A stretch of DNA of 64,000 bases from the NCBI GenBank assembly GCA_036960605.1, contig JBALXI010000003.1:62001-126000 (forward strand). Direction: 5' to 3'. Below the pieces are notes generated by a model that saw only the letters and a list, made by a program, of their open reading frames with translations, had not been told where the DNA came from and made no database searches. The position numbers were made by a program, and so were the translations under genes. Source of the stretch: Oleispira sp036960605. Its GTDB lineage: Bacteria > Pseudomonadota > Gammaproteobacteria > Pseudomonadales > Oceanobacteraceae. Of this stretch, positions 56,305 to 64,000 are shown one piece after another. Each line of letters opens with the position of its first letter. Positions within the stretch are counted from its first letter, which is position 1.

Positions 56305-57603
56305 ATGCTAAATAAAATCATACTGGTTGCTGCCATTGCAGCACTGTCTGCCTGTGGTGGTGATAGTTCAAATTCATCCGAAAAATCTTTCGTGGGCGGT
56401 GAGTTTGGCACGACATTTCCACTAACTACCACTGGGGATAATGCCGCTGACTACTTACTAACATCCATTTCATTATCAGCAGGCGACAGCGTTAATGCTA
56501 CCGGGGCTGGTATTGAGCATTCTGGCTGGAACTACTATTATTCTGTACGCAATACCCTATTCGTATTCCATAACGACGATGCCTATGCAGAAAATGGCGA
56601 AGGTAAAGCCTACCAAGTAAATGCTTCAGGCGAGCAAGAAGTTAATTCCTTCGTTTACGATGGGCGTATAGCTACAATGGGCAGTACAGGTAATACATTA
56701 TTAGCGACTAATGCCTATTGGGGAGCTCATTCACCGCTTAAACTGCATTCATTTGATTCAGCAACCGGAGCAAAACAAGCGACTGTAGAATATTCAATTT
56801 ATGACGATAGCACCGGCATTGCAGGAGAAGGGACTGTACCTTGGATAACGGCCTTAGTTGTTCGTGATGACAAGCTATTTATTCCTTACCTAAAATTCAA
56901 CGATGATGGCAGTGCAAGTACACCCGATGCTAATAAAGGCTATGTCGCAATATTCGATTATCCGATGAGTGAAAATGCAAAACCCATTAAGATTATTGAA
57001 GATAATCGTATTTCTAATATCGGTGCTCACGGCGCAACATCAGGTCTAATTCTTACCGATATTGGCGATCTATACGGTTTTAGCAACGGTGAAATTTCAG
57101 CTGGATTTGTTCCTGCTTCAACCAACCCTTCTGCCATCGTTCGTATTGCTAAGGGTGAAACCGAGTTTGATGCCAACTACCTTCTCGACATAGAAGCCTC
57201 AACGGATGGTGGAAAGATAATCTGGTTTGATTATGTCGGTAATGAAAAAGCCCTGGCGCGTATTGTTATGCCAACAGATCAATTGGTTGATCATGATAAC
57301 AAAACTGAAACTGCAAAAATCCCGGCAGATCATGCCCCATGGGGTGACTTCGAGAGCAAAGTTTTTCGCCAAAAGCTTGTCATCATCGATCTTGCTAACA
57401 AGAGCATTACCGATGTCGCCGGAATTCCATTACATGCCAAGCGCAATACTCCCTCGGTAAACGTGACTGATAATGGCACTGTTTATGTATCGATTGAAAC
57501 AGCAGATGATGCGCATGTCTATGAAGTTGATATTGCTACGGCTACTGCAGTAAAAGGCGCCCAAATTGAAGGTGCAACGATTAGAGCCTTCTACCAACTT
57601 TAA
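56305..57603 (+). CDS. DUF4374 surface lipoprotein (XusB-like siderophore binder)
   Basis: This 432-residue lipoprotein (AALSAC, C17) is a probable beta-propeller of the DUF4374 family. Features in line with that family: GIEHSGWNYYYSVRNTLFVF, VVRDDKLFIPY, VAIFDYP, RIAKGETEFDANYLLDIEA, LVIIDLANKSITDVAGIPLH and YEVDIATATAVKGA. In Bacteroides, XusB of this family binds ferric xenosiderophores at the cell surface and hands them to the XusA receptor. It is unusual in Gammaproteobacteria. The function here is inferred from family and neighbours. Confidence 0.78.
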   Translation: MLNKIILVAAIAALSACGGDSSNSSEKSFVGGEFGTTFPLTTTGDNAADYLLTSISLSAGDSVNATGAGIEHSGWNYYYSVRNTLFVFHNDDAYAENGEGKAYQVNASGEQEVNSFVYDGRIATMGSTGNTLLATNAYWGAHSPLKLHSFDSATGAKQATVEYSIYDDSTGIAGEGTVPWITALVVRDDKLFIPYLKFNDDGSASTPDANKGYVAIFDYPMSENAKPIKIIEDNRISNIGAHGATSGLILTDIGDLYGFSNGEISAGFVPASTNPSAIVRIAKGETEFDANYLLDIEASTDGGKIIWFDYVGNEKALARIVMPTDQLVDHDNKTETAKIPADHAPWGDFESKVFRQKLVIIDLANKSITDVAGIPLHAKRNTPSVNVTDNGTVYVSIETADDAHVYEVDIATATAVKGAQIEGATIRAFYQL

Positions 57604-57623
57604 TTCCTGAATATTGCCACTTC

Positions 57624-57656
57624 AAAAAAAGCTATCCATTATTGGATGGCTTTTTT
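57624..57656 (+). terminator. Terminator after the DUF4374 gene
   Basis: AAAAAAGCTATCCA pairs with TGGATGGCTTTTTT (one G-U) around a 4-nt loop. A T run is part of the stem end. It may attenuate expression of the membrane genes downstream. Confidence 0.8.
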
Positions 57657-57675
57657 GGGTTCATAAGGAACCGAT

Positions 57676-58266
57676 ATGTTTATTACCCTAACGCTTGTCC
57701 TCAACTTTATTGCTGTCTATTTTCTCTATACCCAGTGGAGAAATAAAGAGGACAATAAAGAGACTGTTAAAATATCCTGGGGACTCATTGTCATTTCATT
57801 AATACCTTGGTTGATCAAATCAGGGGCTGAATTTGGCATTATTTACTGGGCTTGTTGCAGCACGATCTCTAGCTGGATTATTATTTTTTATAATCGAAAA
57901 TCACATCAGAACGCTGTCAGGAAATCTAACAACAATGACGTATTCCTCGATACAAGGCACCCTTACAGATTTTCGTTAAAACTCATATTAAAACGGGCTT
58001 CCAGCTATACGCTGGCGATTATAAAATTACTATTCGTCATTATCATTCCTTTTATTTTCTCTGCTAGTGTCAGTTTTATTTATCCATTAATTAGCCAAAA
58101 CTATTCTTCTAATATGCTCATGCTTAGCCTAACGCTGTTTTTAATAATCTGGCCACTTAGCCTGCTTGAGTGCCATAAGTTTATTAACCAACCGAAAAGA
58201 CTGATGATATTTTCTTCGCTATCCCTTTGTATGTTGCTATCTGTTGTAGGAACCAAGCTAGTATGA
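57676..58266 (+). CDS. Membrane protein of unknown function in the Xus-like operon
   Basis: This 196-residue protein has about six hydrophobic segments (LTLVLNFIAVYFLYTQW, WGLIVISLIPWLIKSG, IIYWACCSTISSWIIIFY, LAIIKLLFVIIIPFIFSASVSFIY, MLMLSLTLFLIIWPLSLL, MIFSSLSLCMLLSVVG). No family recognised. Its stop overlaps the start of the PepSY gene (ATGA), so it is tightly coupled to it and may be an accessory of the reductase, in the place DUF3325/DUF3649 hold in system 1. Confidence 0.7.
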   Translation: MFITLTLVLNFIAVYFLYTQWRNKEDNKETVKISWGLIVISLIPWLIKSGAEFGIIYWACCSTISSWIIIFYNRKSHQNAVRKSNNNDVFLDTRHPYRFSLKLILKRASSYTLAIIKLLFVIIIPFIFSASVSFIYPLISQNYSSNMLMLSLTLFLIIWPLSLLECHKFINQPKRLMIFSSLSLCMLLSVVGTKLV

Positions 58267-59528
58267 AAACCTTTTTTTCCAACCTAAATATTCGCCAATC
58301 ACTTAATGTACATAGCTGGCTAGGCCTATGGTTTTGCGGGTTAATTTACATTATCTGCCTATCCGGTAGCTTAAGTGTTTTGTTTGAAGAGTTTGAACGT
58401 TTAGAACAACCTAATATAAGCGAATACAATTATTTCCAGCCTGAACTTATCGCCCCTGCCATTAGTGAATATAACCTGCGTAATAACAAAGTAGCCGATG
58501 TTATTTATATCGTGTTACCTACCGCAGGCCTACCCAGAACACATATAACCGATGGTGAGCAAGAATGGTTTCTTGCCGAAGATGGTCAATTTGAAGACCA
58601 ACCTCATACACCTTGGACCAGCATGCTCAAAGAGCTGCATACTCATTTACACCTACCCGCTATCGTCGGTATGAGTCTCGTCGGATTTGTCGGGGTTATT
58701 ATTTTCGCCTTAATTATTTCCGGTATCGTTGCTCACCCCAGAATTTTTCGGGACGCCTTTTTATTACGTATCGGTCGCTCTCAACGCCAGCAAAAAACCG
58801 ATTTACATAACCGCCTAGGGGTATGGGGGATTCCTTTCCACCTAATGATCGCGCTTACCGGTGCGTTTATCGGGCTCAGTAGTGTACTCATTGGCTTAGG
58901 CGCTGCGCTCTATTTTGATAACGACCAACAAGCCATGGTCGATGCTATTTACGGTGCAGACCCTATCGTAGTATCACAAGGCGAAGCCATTGATTACGTG
59001 CAAGCATTCGCTAGTCTTAAAGCCATCGAACCCACTGCTAAGCCTATTTATCTAGCAGTACACGGCATGGGCAGTCAGCAGCAACTATTAGAGATAGCCG
59101 CCACTTTACCCGAACGCTTAGTCTATTCAGAAATTTATCGTTTTAACCCCGCAGGAGAATTAGTTGATCAGCAAGGACTTAGCAATGGACCGGAAGGAAG
59201 GCAAATCGCCTATTCGACTTACCGTTTACATTTTGGTCATTTTGATAGTTTTTGGGTGAAAATAATTTACCTAATAATGGGGCTGTCCCTCACCTATGTT
59301 TGTATTTCAGGTACCAACATCTGGCTAGAAAAACGTAAATATACTAGTTGGGTGAATCATGCCTGGAAAGCCTGGGTTTGGGGCGTTCCTCTCGCCCTCG
59401 TAATCAGCTATTTACTCACCCATCTTAAATTAGACGCTGTCAGCGTATTCTGGGGCAGTTTAATCTCAGGGTGCTTTATTTACACGGTGAGTAAAATTGT
59501 TAGAGCTCAGCCTGAATACCAAACTTAG
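58263..59528 (+). CDS. PepSY-domain membrane reductase (system 2; XusC-like position)
   Basis: This 421-residue inner-membrane PepSY-associated protein has an N-terminal HSWLGLWFCGLIYIICLSGS (~17), HTHLHLPAIVGMSL (~125), DLHNRLGVWGIPFHLMIALTG (~180) and LHFGHFDSFWVKIIYL (~320). The paired His residues fit heme-b binding in ferric-siderophore reductases. Start is the ATG at 58263, overlapping the previous stop. Its 3' end overlaps the convergent AraC gene by 4 bp. Confidence 0.88.
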   Translation: MKTFFSNLNIRQSLNVHSWLGLWFCGLIYIICLSGSLSVLFEEFERLEQPNISEYNYFQPELIAPAISEYNLRNNKVADVIYIVLPTAGLPRTHITDGEQEWFLAEDGQFEDQPHTPWTSMLKELHTHLHLPAIVGMSLVGFVGVIIFALIISGIVAHPRIFRDAFLLRIGRSQRQQKTDLHNRLGVWGIPFHLMIALTGAFIGLSSVLIGLGAALYFDNDQQAMVDAIYGADPIVVSQGEAIDYVQAFASLKAIEPTAKPIYLAVHGMGSQQQLLEIAATLPERLVYSEIYRFNPAGELVDQQGLSNGPEGRQIAYSTYRLHFGHFDSFWVKIIYLIMGLSLTYVCISGTNIWLEKRKYTSWVNHAWKAWVWGVPLALVISYLLTHLKLDAVSVFWGSLISGCFIYTVSKIVRAQPEYQT

Positions 59529-60667
59529 TTTTTAGACAATTTTCGATAAGCTCCAGGAGTTAGCCCAGTCACTTTTTTAAAAGCGGCATAAAAAGTGGAT
59601 TTTGAATTAAAGCCAACGTCAAAACAAATTCTAGATACCTGTGCATTGGATTCTAGTAATAATGACTTGGCTTTATCTACTCGATATAAATTCACCCAGT
59701 CGTAAAAGTTACCCCCTGAGCATTCATTGATCGCTTTCGACGCTAGATGAATATTGAGTCCACTGGCCTCGGCCAGTTTGGCTAAAGACAATTCATTATC
59801 TTGGAATAATCCTTGGCTTAGCTGCTTTTCCAGAGCGCCATACGCTAGTGATACTTCACTTTGCTCCACCGTATTGCCTGATACTAGAGGCTCCGCATTG
59901 CTTGTAGCAGAATCAACGTCTCCAATACTGTCTTTGACTGAGCTTTCTACGTGACTCATCTTAGGCAGCCGCGCTTGTAATAAAAAGAAGTAACACAGGT
60001 ACCCCACCAATATTCCTGCACCCGTACTCAAAATGAAATTAGTCCCTTCTCCATATCCCGTCATCGCACAGACCATCATCCACACCGCCAATAACAACAT
60101 GGCTTGACGCACCCGTTGAATCAGCTCATCTATACGACTGATGGGACCTGAATTAGCACTCAATAAGCTGTTTGCTTGCCACCAATAAAACAACGTTAAG
60201 CTTGCCAGTATCACTAAATAATCACTGCGATATGGCACAAACAGAGTCCAAGGCTCACTGGTTAAAAACCCCTGATCCATATAAAAAATTTTATCTTCTG
60301 CAGCCAATAGCCAAAAAGGGACATCCCAAGCCAAAACATACAGTGCCGGTAATAAGTGCAATAAGCCCTTACCTTTTAAAATAACCACGCGGCCTTTCAA
60401 ACCCGAGATATAGGCAAACAATAAAAACGGCGCCATTACGACGATAGGATCGACCAGTTTAATGAAAATAGGCCAGCGGCGATGAAGGTCAAAGCTGTGA
60501 TAAATGAGTTCAAACAGCTGCAAACAAATAACGGTTAACAGCGCCAACAAGTAATAGTGGGTTTGTTTTTCACCCTTGCCTTGCTGTACCCAACCCCAAG
60601 TCGCTAATAAAAGAACGATTGAAATACCCAAGGCAATGGCCGAGGTAATCCCTGAAAGAAAATCCAT
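59525..60667 (-). CDS. Membrane-bound AraC family regulator
   Basis: This 380-residue protein has an N-terminal region of about seven membrane helices (~5-235) and a C-terminal AraC HTH domain (~280-378: LSLAKLAEASGLNIHLASKAINE; VSRICFDVGFNSKSTFYAAFKKVTGLTPGAYRK). Such membrane AraC regulators sense envelope or extracellular signals. It is divergent from the acylase gene and convergent with the PepSY gene, so either could be its target. Confidence 0.85.
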   Translation of the reverse strand: MDFLSGITSAIALGISIVLLLATWGWVQQGKGEKQTHYYLLALLTVICLQLFELIYHSFDLHRRWPIFIKLVDPIVVMAPFLLFAYISGLKGRVVILKGKGLLHLLPALYVLAWDVPFWLLAAEDKIFYMDQGFLTSEPWTLFVPYRSDYLVILASLTLFYWWQANSLLSANSGPISRIDELIQRVRQAMLLLAVWMMVCAMTGYGEGTNFILSTGAGILVGYLCYFFLLQARLPKMSHVESSVKDSIGDVDSATSNAEPLVSGNTVEQSEVSLAYGALEKQLSQGLFQDNELSLAKLAEASGLNIHLASKAINECSGGNFYDWVNLYRVDKAKSLLLESNAQVSRICFDVGFNSKSTFYAAFKKVTGLTPGAYRKLSKN

Positions 60668-60857
60668 ATGGATAGTTAAACCTATTAAATGAGTCCGAAC
60701 TTATCGAGCCGAACTTCTAAGTTATTGTTTTTATTAGCTTTATTAATTTTGTACGAATTGATAACACTGGGCTATTTCTAGCCTGCTAGTGGTTATTCTA
60801 ACAGCTCATAGGGTATCGCCTATCACAATAATATCAATAACAAGTGGAACATCCGAT
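60668..60857. promoter_or_regulatory. Divergent promoter region of araC-type and acylase genes
   Basis: 190 bp with AT-rich stretches (ATTGTTTTTATTAGC) between divergent genes. I could not define an operator. Confidence 0.4.
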
Positions 60858-63350
60858 ATGAATAAATTGTTACTAAGTGTCGCCGCCGCAAGCTTAATGC
60901 TGGCGGGCTGCAATGATGATAAAAACAGCAATGGCTATAACGCAGAGATTCGCTACACCAGTTATGGCGTGCCGCACATTAAAGCTGACAGTTATGGTGA
61001 TCTAGGTTATGGCATTGGTTATGCCCATGCGGAAGAAAATCTTTGTACGCTTTCCGAACAGCTAATGAAGCTAAAGGGTGAAAAATCACTCTATCTCGGT
61101 CCAGGCGCGGGCAGTGCTAACATCATTAACGATCTAGGTTATAAAGCACTGGGGCTGCCACAACAAGCGGTTGATCTTTTTGGTAAGACTACTGTAAAAG
61201 CACAAGAAATAATGCAAGGCTATGCCGCCGGCTTTAACCGCTCGTTAGCGGAACGTGCCTCTGCAGAAGACTATCCTAGCCCTTGTCGCGGTGCAGATTG
61301 GGTAGAACCTATTACTAAGTTCGACCTGCTGGCGTATCAACTGGATATTTCACTACTCGCCAGCGGCCGTACTATGGCTCCTGCCATCGCGGCAGCAAAC
61401 CCACCACAGCCACAAATTACGGCGATCACAGCGCAAAGCAAAAGCACGATTGCCCAGCAAGACCATAGCCTACTCGCCCCTAAAAAGGTGGAGTACGACT
61501 TCGACGTAGAATTGGATGCTAATCAGGTTTTCACTTCAGAAGGCATTGGCAGTAACGGTTGGGCTTTAGGTAAAGAACGCAGTGAATCAGGTAACCCTCT
61601 GTTATTAGGTAATCCCCACTTTCCTTGGGATGGCGAATTACGCTTCTATGAAAACCACTTAACTATTCCAGGCGCACTCGATGTAACGGGCGTGACTTTT
61701 ATCGGTCTACCTGGGGTACTGGTCGGTTTCAATAAAGATATCGGTTGGACGCATACTGTATCTCAAGCAAAACACCTAACCATGTACCAACTGCAACTGG
61801 ACCCAACAAATCCGCTGCGCTATAGCTACAATGGCGAATACCGCGACATGACCAGCAAGCAGATTGAAATTCAGGTTAAGCAAGCCGATGGCAGCTTAGC
61901 AACAATGCCAAAAACTGTTTACTCCAGCCATTATGGTCCGATCGTTGATCTAAGCAGCATTAGCCCTTCATTAGGCTGGAATACAAGCTCTGCTATTTCT
62001 TATCGCGATGCTAATGATCAAAACTACTCGGTATTGGATAACTGGCTGGCAATTAACGCGGCCGGTAGCAGTGAAGAAGTCATTACCGCCTTCGATGAAT
62101 TCCAAGGAAACCCTTGGGCCAATACCATCATTGTTGATAAAGACGACGCAACGTATGTCGATGCCAGTAATACTCCCAAGCTAAGCCCAACGGCAGAATC
62201 TTATGTGCGTCGTGCCATACTGTCTCCGCAACTTGCCCCTATGTGGCAAAAAGGCGGCGGTTCAGTATTAATTCCAGGCAATAGCAGTATCTTTGAATGG
62301 GATGAAGCCAACGCTGGCTTGAATACGATTGCCAATGCCCCTCAACAAAATAGCGACCAATACGTTTTCAACGCCAATAGCAGCCACTGGTTAACCAACC
62401 TAGATGCGCCGTTAAATGGCTTCAGTATTTTATATGGCCCAGAAGGTACAGAGCGTAGTGCACGTACTCGTTATAATGCTCAGCTGATTTCTGACATGTC
62501 GGGGAATGGTTTAGCCGGCGCTGATAACAAGTTCTCGCTGGCTGAATTGCAATCTGTGATGACCGATAATCGTTCGCTTTATTCAACTGACTTCCGTGAT
62601 CAGCTCGTAACGCATTGCCAAGCGGTGACTGATTTTGATCTTAATGGCGAAAGCATTGATCTCAGTGCAGCCTGTGGCGTATTAGCCAATTGGGATGGTC
62701 GCTACAATACCGACAGCATCGGCGCACACATCATGCGTGAGTTTATGCAGCACTATCGTGTTGGCGATCATACGGCATTATCCCCTGATTTATTCAGCGC
62801 TGGCTTTAATCCCTTAGCACCGGCACAAACCCCTTCCGGTTTGAATATCACCGGCGCAGCAGAAGCATTGGCCATTGCAGTAAAACGTTTGAACGATTTG
62901 GGCGTCAGTCTCACTAGTACTTTAGGTGATGTTCAGTACGTGATTAAAAACGATGAACGCATTGCAATCCACGGCGGTTATAGCTTTGAAGGCATGATGA
63001 ATATGACGGAGACAAAAATCCCATCACGCAGTACTTCTGACTTTGCTAACTTGCCTACGGGTAACGCGATTGCTGGCACAACGTTAACCTCGATGACAGA
63101 AGCCGATGCCGTGGAAGAAAATGCCGCTTATCGCATTAACTACGGCAGCAGCTTTGTATTGTCTTTAGAGATGACGCCAGAAGGTCCGACAGCAGAAGCT
63201 TTCTTAAGCTTTAGTCAATCACACGACCCTGAATCAGAAAACTTTGCTGATCAAACTCAGTTGTTCTCAGATCAAACGTGGCGTCCGGTATTATTCAAAG
63301 AAGCTGAAATTGCGGCTGACTTGAAGCGTACTGTTAATATTTCTGAATAA
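60858..63350 (+). CDS. Penicillin-acylase family (Ntn-hydrolase) lipoprotein
   Basis: This 830-residue amidohydrolase has a lipoprotein signal (LMLAGC, C17). An alpha-chain region (YTSYGVPHIKADSYGDLGYGIGYAHAEENL, split) is followed by a spacer and the autoprocessing site with nucleophile S232 in GSNGWALG, then NPHFPWDG and LPGVLVGFNKDIGWTHT. The family includes penicillin acylases, AHL acylases and PvdQ, which trims acylated siderophore precursors. Its neighbours suggest siderophore tailoring or quorum-signal breakdown; the substrate cannot be told. Start: ATG at 60858 with GTGGAAC upstream, not the 23-codon longer ORF. Confidence 0.9.
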   Translation: MNKLLLSVAAASLMLAGCNDDKNSNGYNAEIRYTSYGVPHIKADSYGDLGYGIGYAHAEENLCTLSEQLMKLKGEKSLYLGPGAGSANIINDLGYKALGLPQQAVDLFGKTTVKAQEIMQGYAAGFNRSLAERASAEDYPSPCRGADWVEPITKFDLLAYQLDISLLASGRTMAPAIAAANPPQPQITAITAQSKSTIAQQDHSLLAPKKVEYDFDVELDANQVFTSEGIGSNGWALGKERSESGNPLLLGNPHFPWDGELRFYENHLTIPGALDVTGVTFIGLPGVLVGFNKDIGWTHTVSQAKHLTMYQLQLDPTNPLRYSYNGEYRDMTSKQIEIQVKQADGSLATMPKTVYSSHYGPIVDLSSISPSLGWNTSSAISYRDANDQNYSVLDNWLAINAAGSSEEVITAFDEFQGNPWANTIIVDKDDATYVDASNTPKLSPTAESYVRRAILSPQLAPMWQKGGGSVLIPGNSSIFEWDEANAGLNTIANAPQQNSDQYVFNANSSHWLTNLDAPLNGFSILYGPEGTERSARTRYNAQLISDMSGNGLAGADNKFSLAELQSVMTDNRSLYSTDFRDQLVTHCQAVTDFDLNGESIDLSAACGVLANWDGRYNTDSIGAHIMREFMQHYRVGDHTALSPDLFSAGFNPLAPAQTPSGLNITGAAEALAIAVKRLNDLGVSLTSTLGDVQYVIKNDERIAIHGGYSFEGMMNMTETKIPSRSTSDFANLPTGNAIAGTTLTSMTEADAVEENAAYRINYGSSFVLSLEMTPEGPTAEAFLSFSQSHDPESENFADQTQLFSDQTWRPVLFKEAEIAADLKRTVNISE

Positions 63351-63411
63351 ACTCTGGTCCGTTCATACTCGTCAGTTAAGACGATAAAAAACACAGAAAT
63401 ATAAGTAGCAA

Positions 63412-63457
63412 CAAAAAAAGGCGGCTATTCATTTTATAAATGGATAGCCGCCTTTTT
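63412..63457. terminator. Bidirectional terminator
   Basis: AAAAAAAGGCGGCTAT pairs with ATAGCCGCCTTTTT, with an inner CATTT/AAATG stem, between the convergent acylase and RND genes. Confidence 0.88.
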
Positions 63458-63487
63458 CGTCTTTAATTTAAGCGCTTAGCTTAGCCC

Positions 63488-64000
63488 TTACTTTGCACTT
63501 TTATTATCAATGCCATGACTCATCGCATACAACACAGGCACTACCCCAAGCGTCAGTAAGGTAGCAAAGCCTAAACCGCAGCTAATCACCACCGCCATCG
63601 CACTGAAGAAAGGATCGGTTAATAACGGCAACATACCTAAAATAGTCGTTACCGCCGCCATCATCACGGGCCGTAAACGGCTAACAGACGCTTCAAATAC
63701 CGCATCGTATTGTTCTTTGCCTTGATCCAATTCCAGTCGTATTTGATCGACTAAAACAATGCCATTTTTAACGATCATGCCCGACAAACTTAGCAGCCCT
63801 AATAACGCCATAAAACCAAATTCAGCACCCAGTAATAGCATGCCCGCACTTACACCAATCATCGCCAGTGGCACACACGCCCAAATAACCAAAGCACTGC
63901 GCAGCTCACTAAACAGCAATACCGTGATGATAAACATGATTAAGTAGCCAATCGGTAAAGAGGAGAAAATACTGGCTTGCGCGTCTTTAGAAGATTCGAA
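63488..64000 (-). CDS. RND efflux permease, C-terminal part (cut by window end)
   Basis: The frame is open to base 64000 (FESSKDAQASIFSSLPIGYL before the first internal ATG at 63937), so the gene continues outside. The 170 visible residues are the last membrane helices of an AcrB/HAE1-type pump: LVIWACVPLAMIGVSAGMLLLGAEF, GLLSLSGMIVKNGIVLVDQI and a final GFATLLTLGVVPVLYAM. The family is firm, the substrate unknown. Confidence 0.88.
   Translation of the reverse strand, partial: FESSKDAQASIFSSLPIGYLIMFIITVLLFSELRSALVIWACVPLAMIGVSAGMLLLGAEFGFMALLGLLSLSGMIVKNGIVLVDQIRLELDQGKEQYDAVFEASVSRLRPVMMAAVTTILGMLPLLTDPFFSAMAVVISCGLGFATLLTLGVVPVLYAMSHGIDNKSAK

Noticed and set aside
63488..63937. Reading the last gene as a complete 149-residue protein
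   Set aside because: The frame continues to base 64000 with RND-type sequence, so it is a truncated large pump.

Overview
The window reads as chromosome of a heterotrophic marine gammaproteobacterium, probably of the Oceanospirillales (Oleispira/Bermanella/Thalassolituus type). This is inferred from moderate to low GC, NasST-controlled nitrate assimilation, many RND pumps, TonB-dependent receptors with Fur-like boxes, and GlyGly-CTERM-type secreted proteins. No rRNA, tRNA, CRISPR array, integrase or transposase was seen. The first gene (HDOD protein) and the last (RND permease) are cut by the window edges.

Layout. (1) 1-2.0 kb: HDOD signalling protein and an AlkC-like DNA repair protein. (2) 2.1-14.6 kb: a nitrate assimilation locus: nasT-nasS, then a regulated leader (sigma-54-like promoter, two AAAGAC hexaloops and a terminator), nrtA-nrtB-nrtC, a porin, a NasC-type flavoprotein, nasA and cobA. 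No nitrite reductase gene is present. (3) 14.6-25.7 kb: an unusual envelope/redox locus. It holds a 1556-residue secreted protein fused to an outer-membrane barrel, a three-heme-motif lipoprotein, and a divergent FecR/CHASE2-cyclase pair. (4) 25.8-36.5 kb: DUF924, a two-gene RND pump with an orphan histidine kinase, a SulP anion transporter, VF530, a small envelope protein, a YgjP-type metallopeptidase and a periplasmic binding protein.

(5) 36.5-42.3 kb: a complete, translationally coupled tripartite RND efflux operon behind a strong Fur-like box. (6) 42.4-48.05 kb: tetR, an MMPL/RND transporter, a LolA-like protein and a porin, all on the minus strand, behind a duplicated perfect 13-bp palindrome. 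(7) 48.1-60.7 kb: an iron/siderophore island with two TonB receptors, two PepSY membrane reductases, DUF3325 and DUF3649 proteins, a DUF4374 lipoprotein and two AraC-type regulators. The second half has the same parts as the Bacteroides XusABC xenosiderophore system. (8) 60.8-64 kb: a penicillin-acylase-family lipoprotein and the end of another RND permease.

How the parts work together: nitrate sensing by NasS/NasT should release the terminator ahead of nrtA. Nitrate would then be imported by the porin and NrtABC and reduced by NasC/NasA, with CobA feeding siroheme synthesis for a nitrite reductase encoded elsewhere. The iron island and the Fur-box RND operon suggest co-regulated uptake of siderophores and possible export of one. 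The most unusual items are the barrel-fusion protein at 17915-22585, the Xus-like module at 54156-59528, and the NasT leader at 4206-4339.
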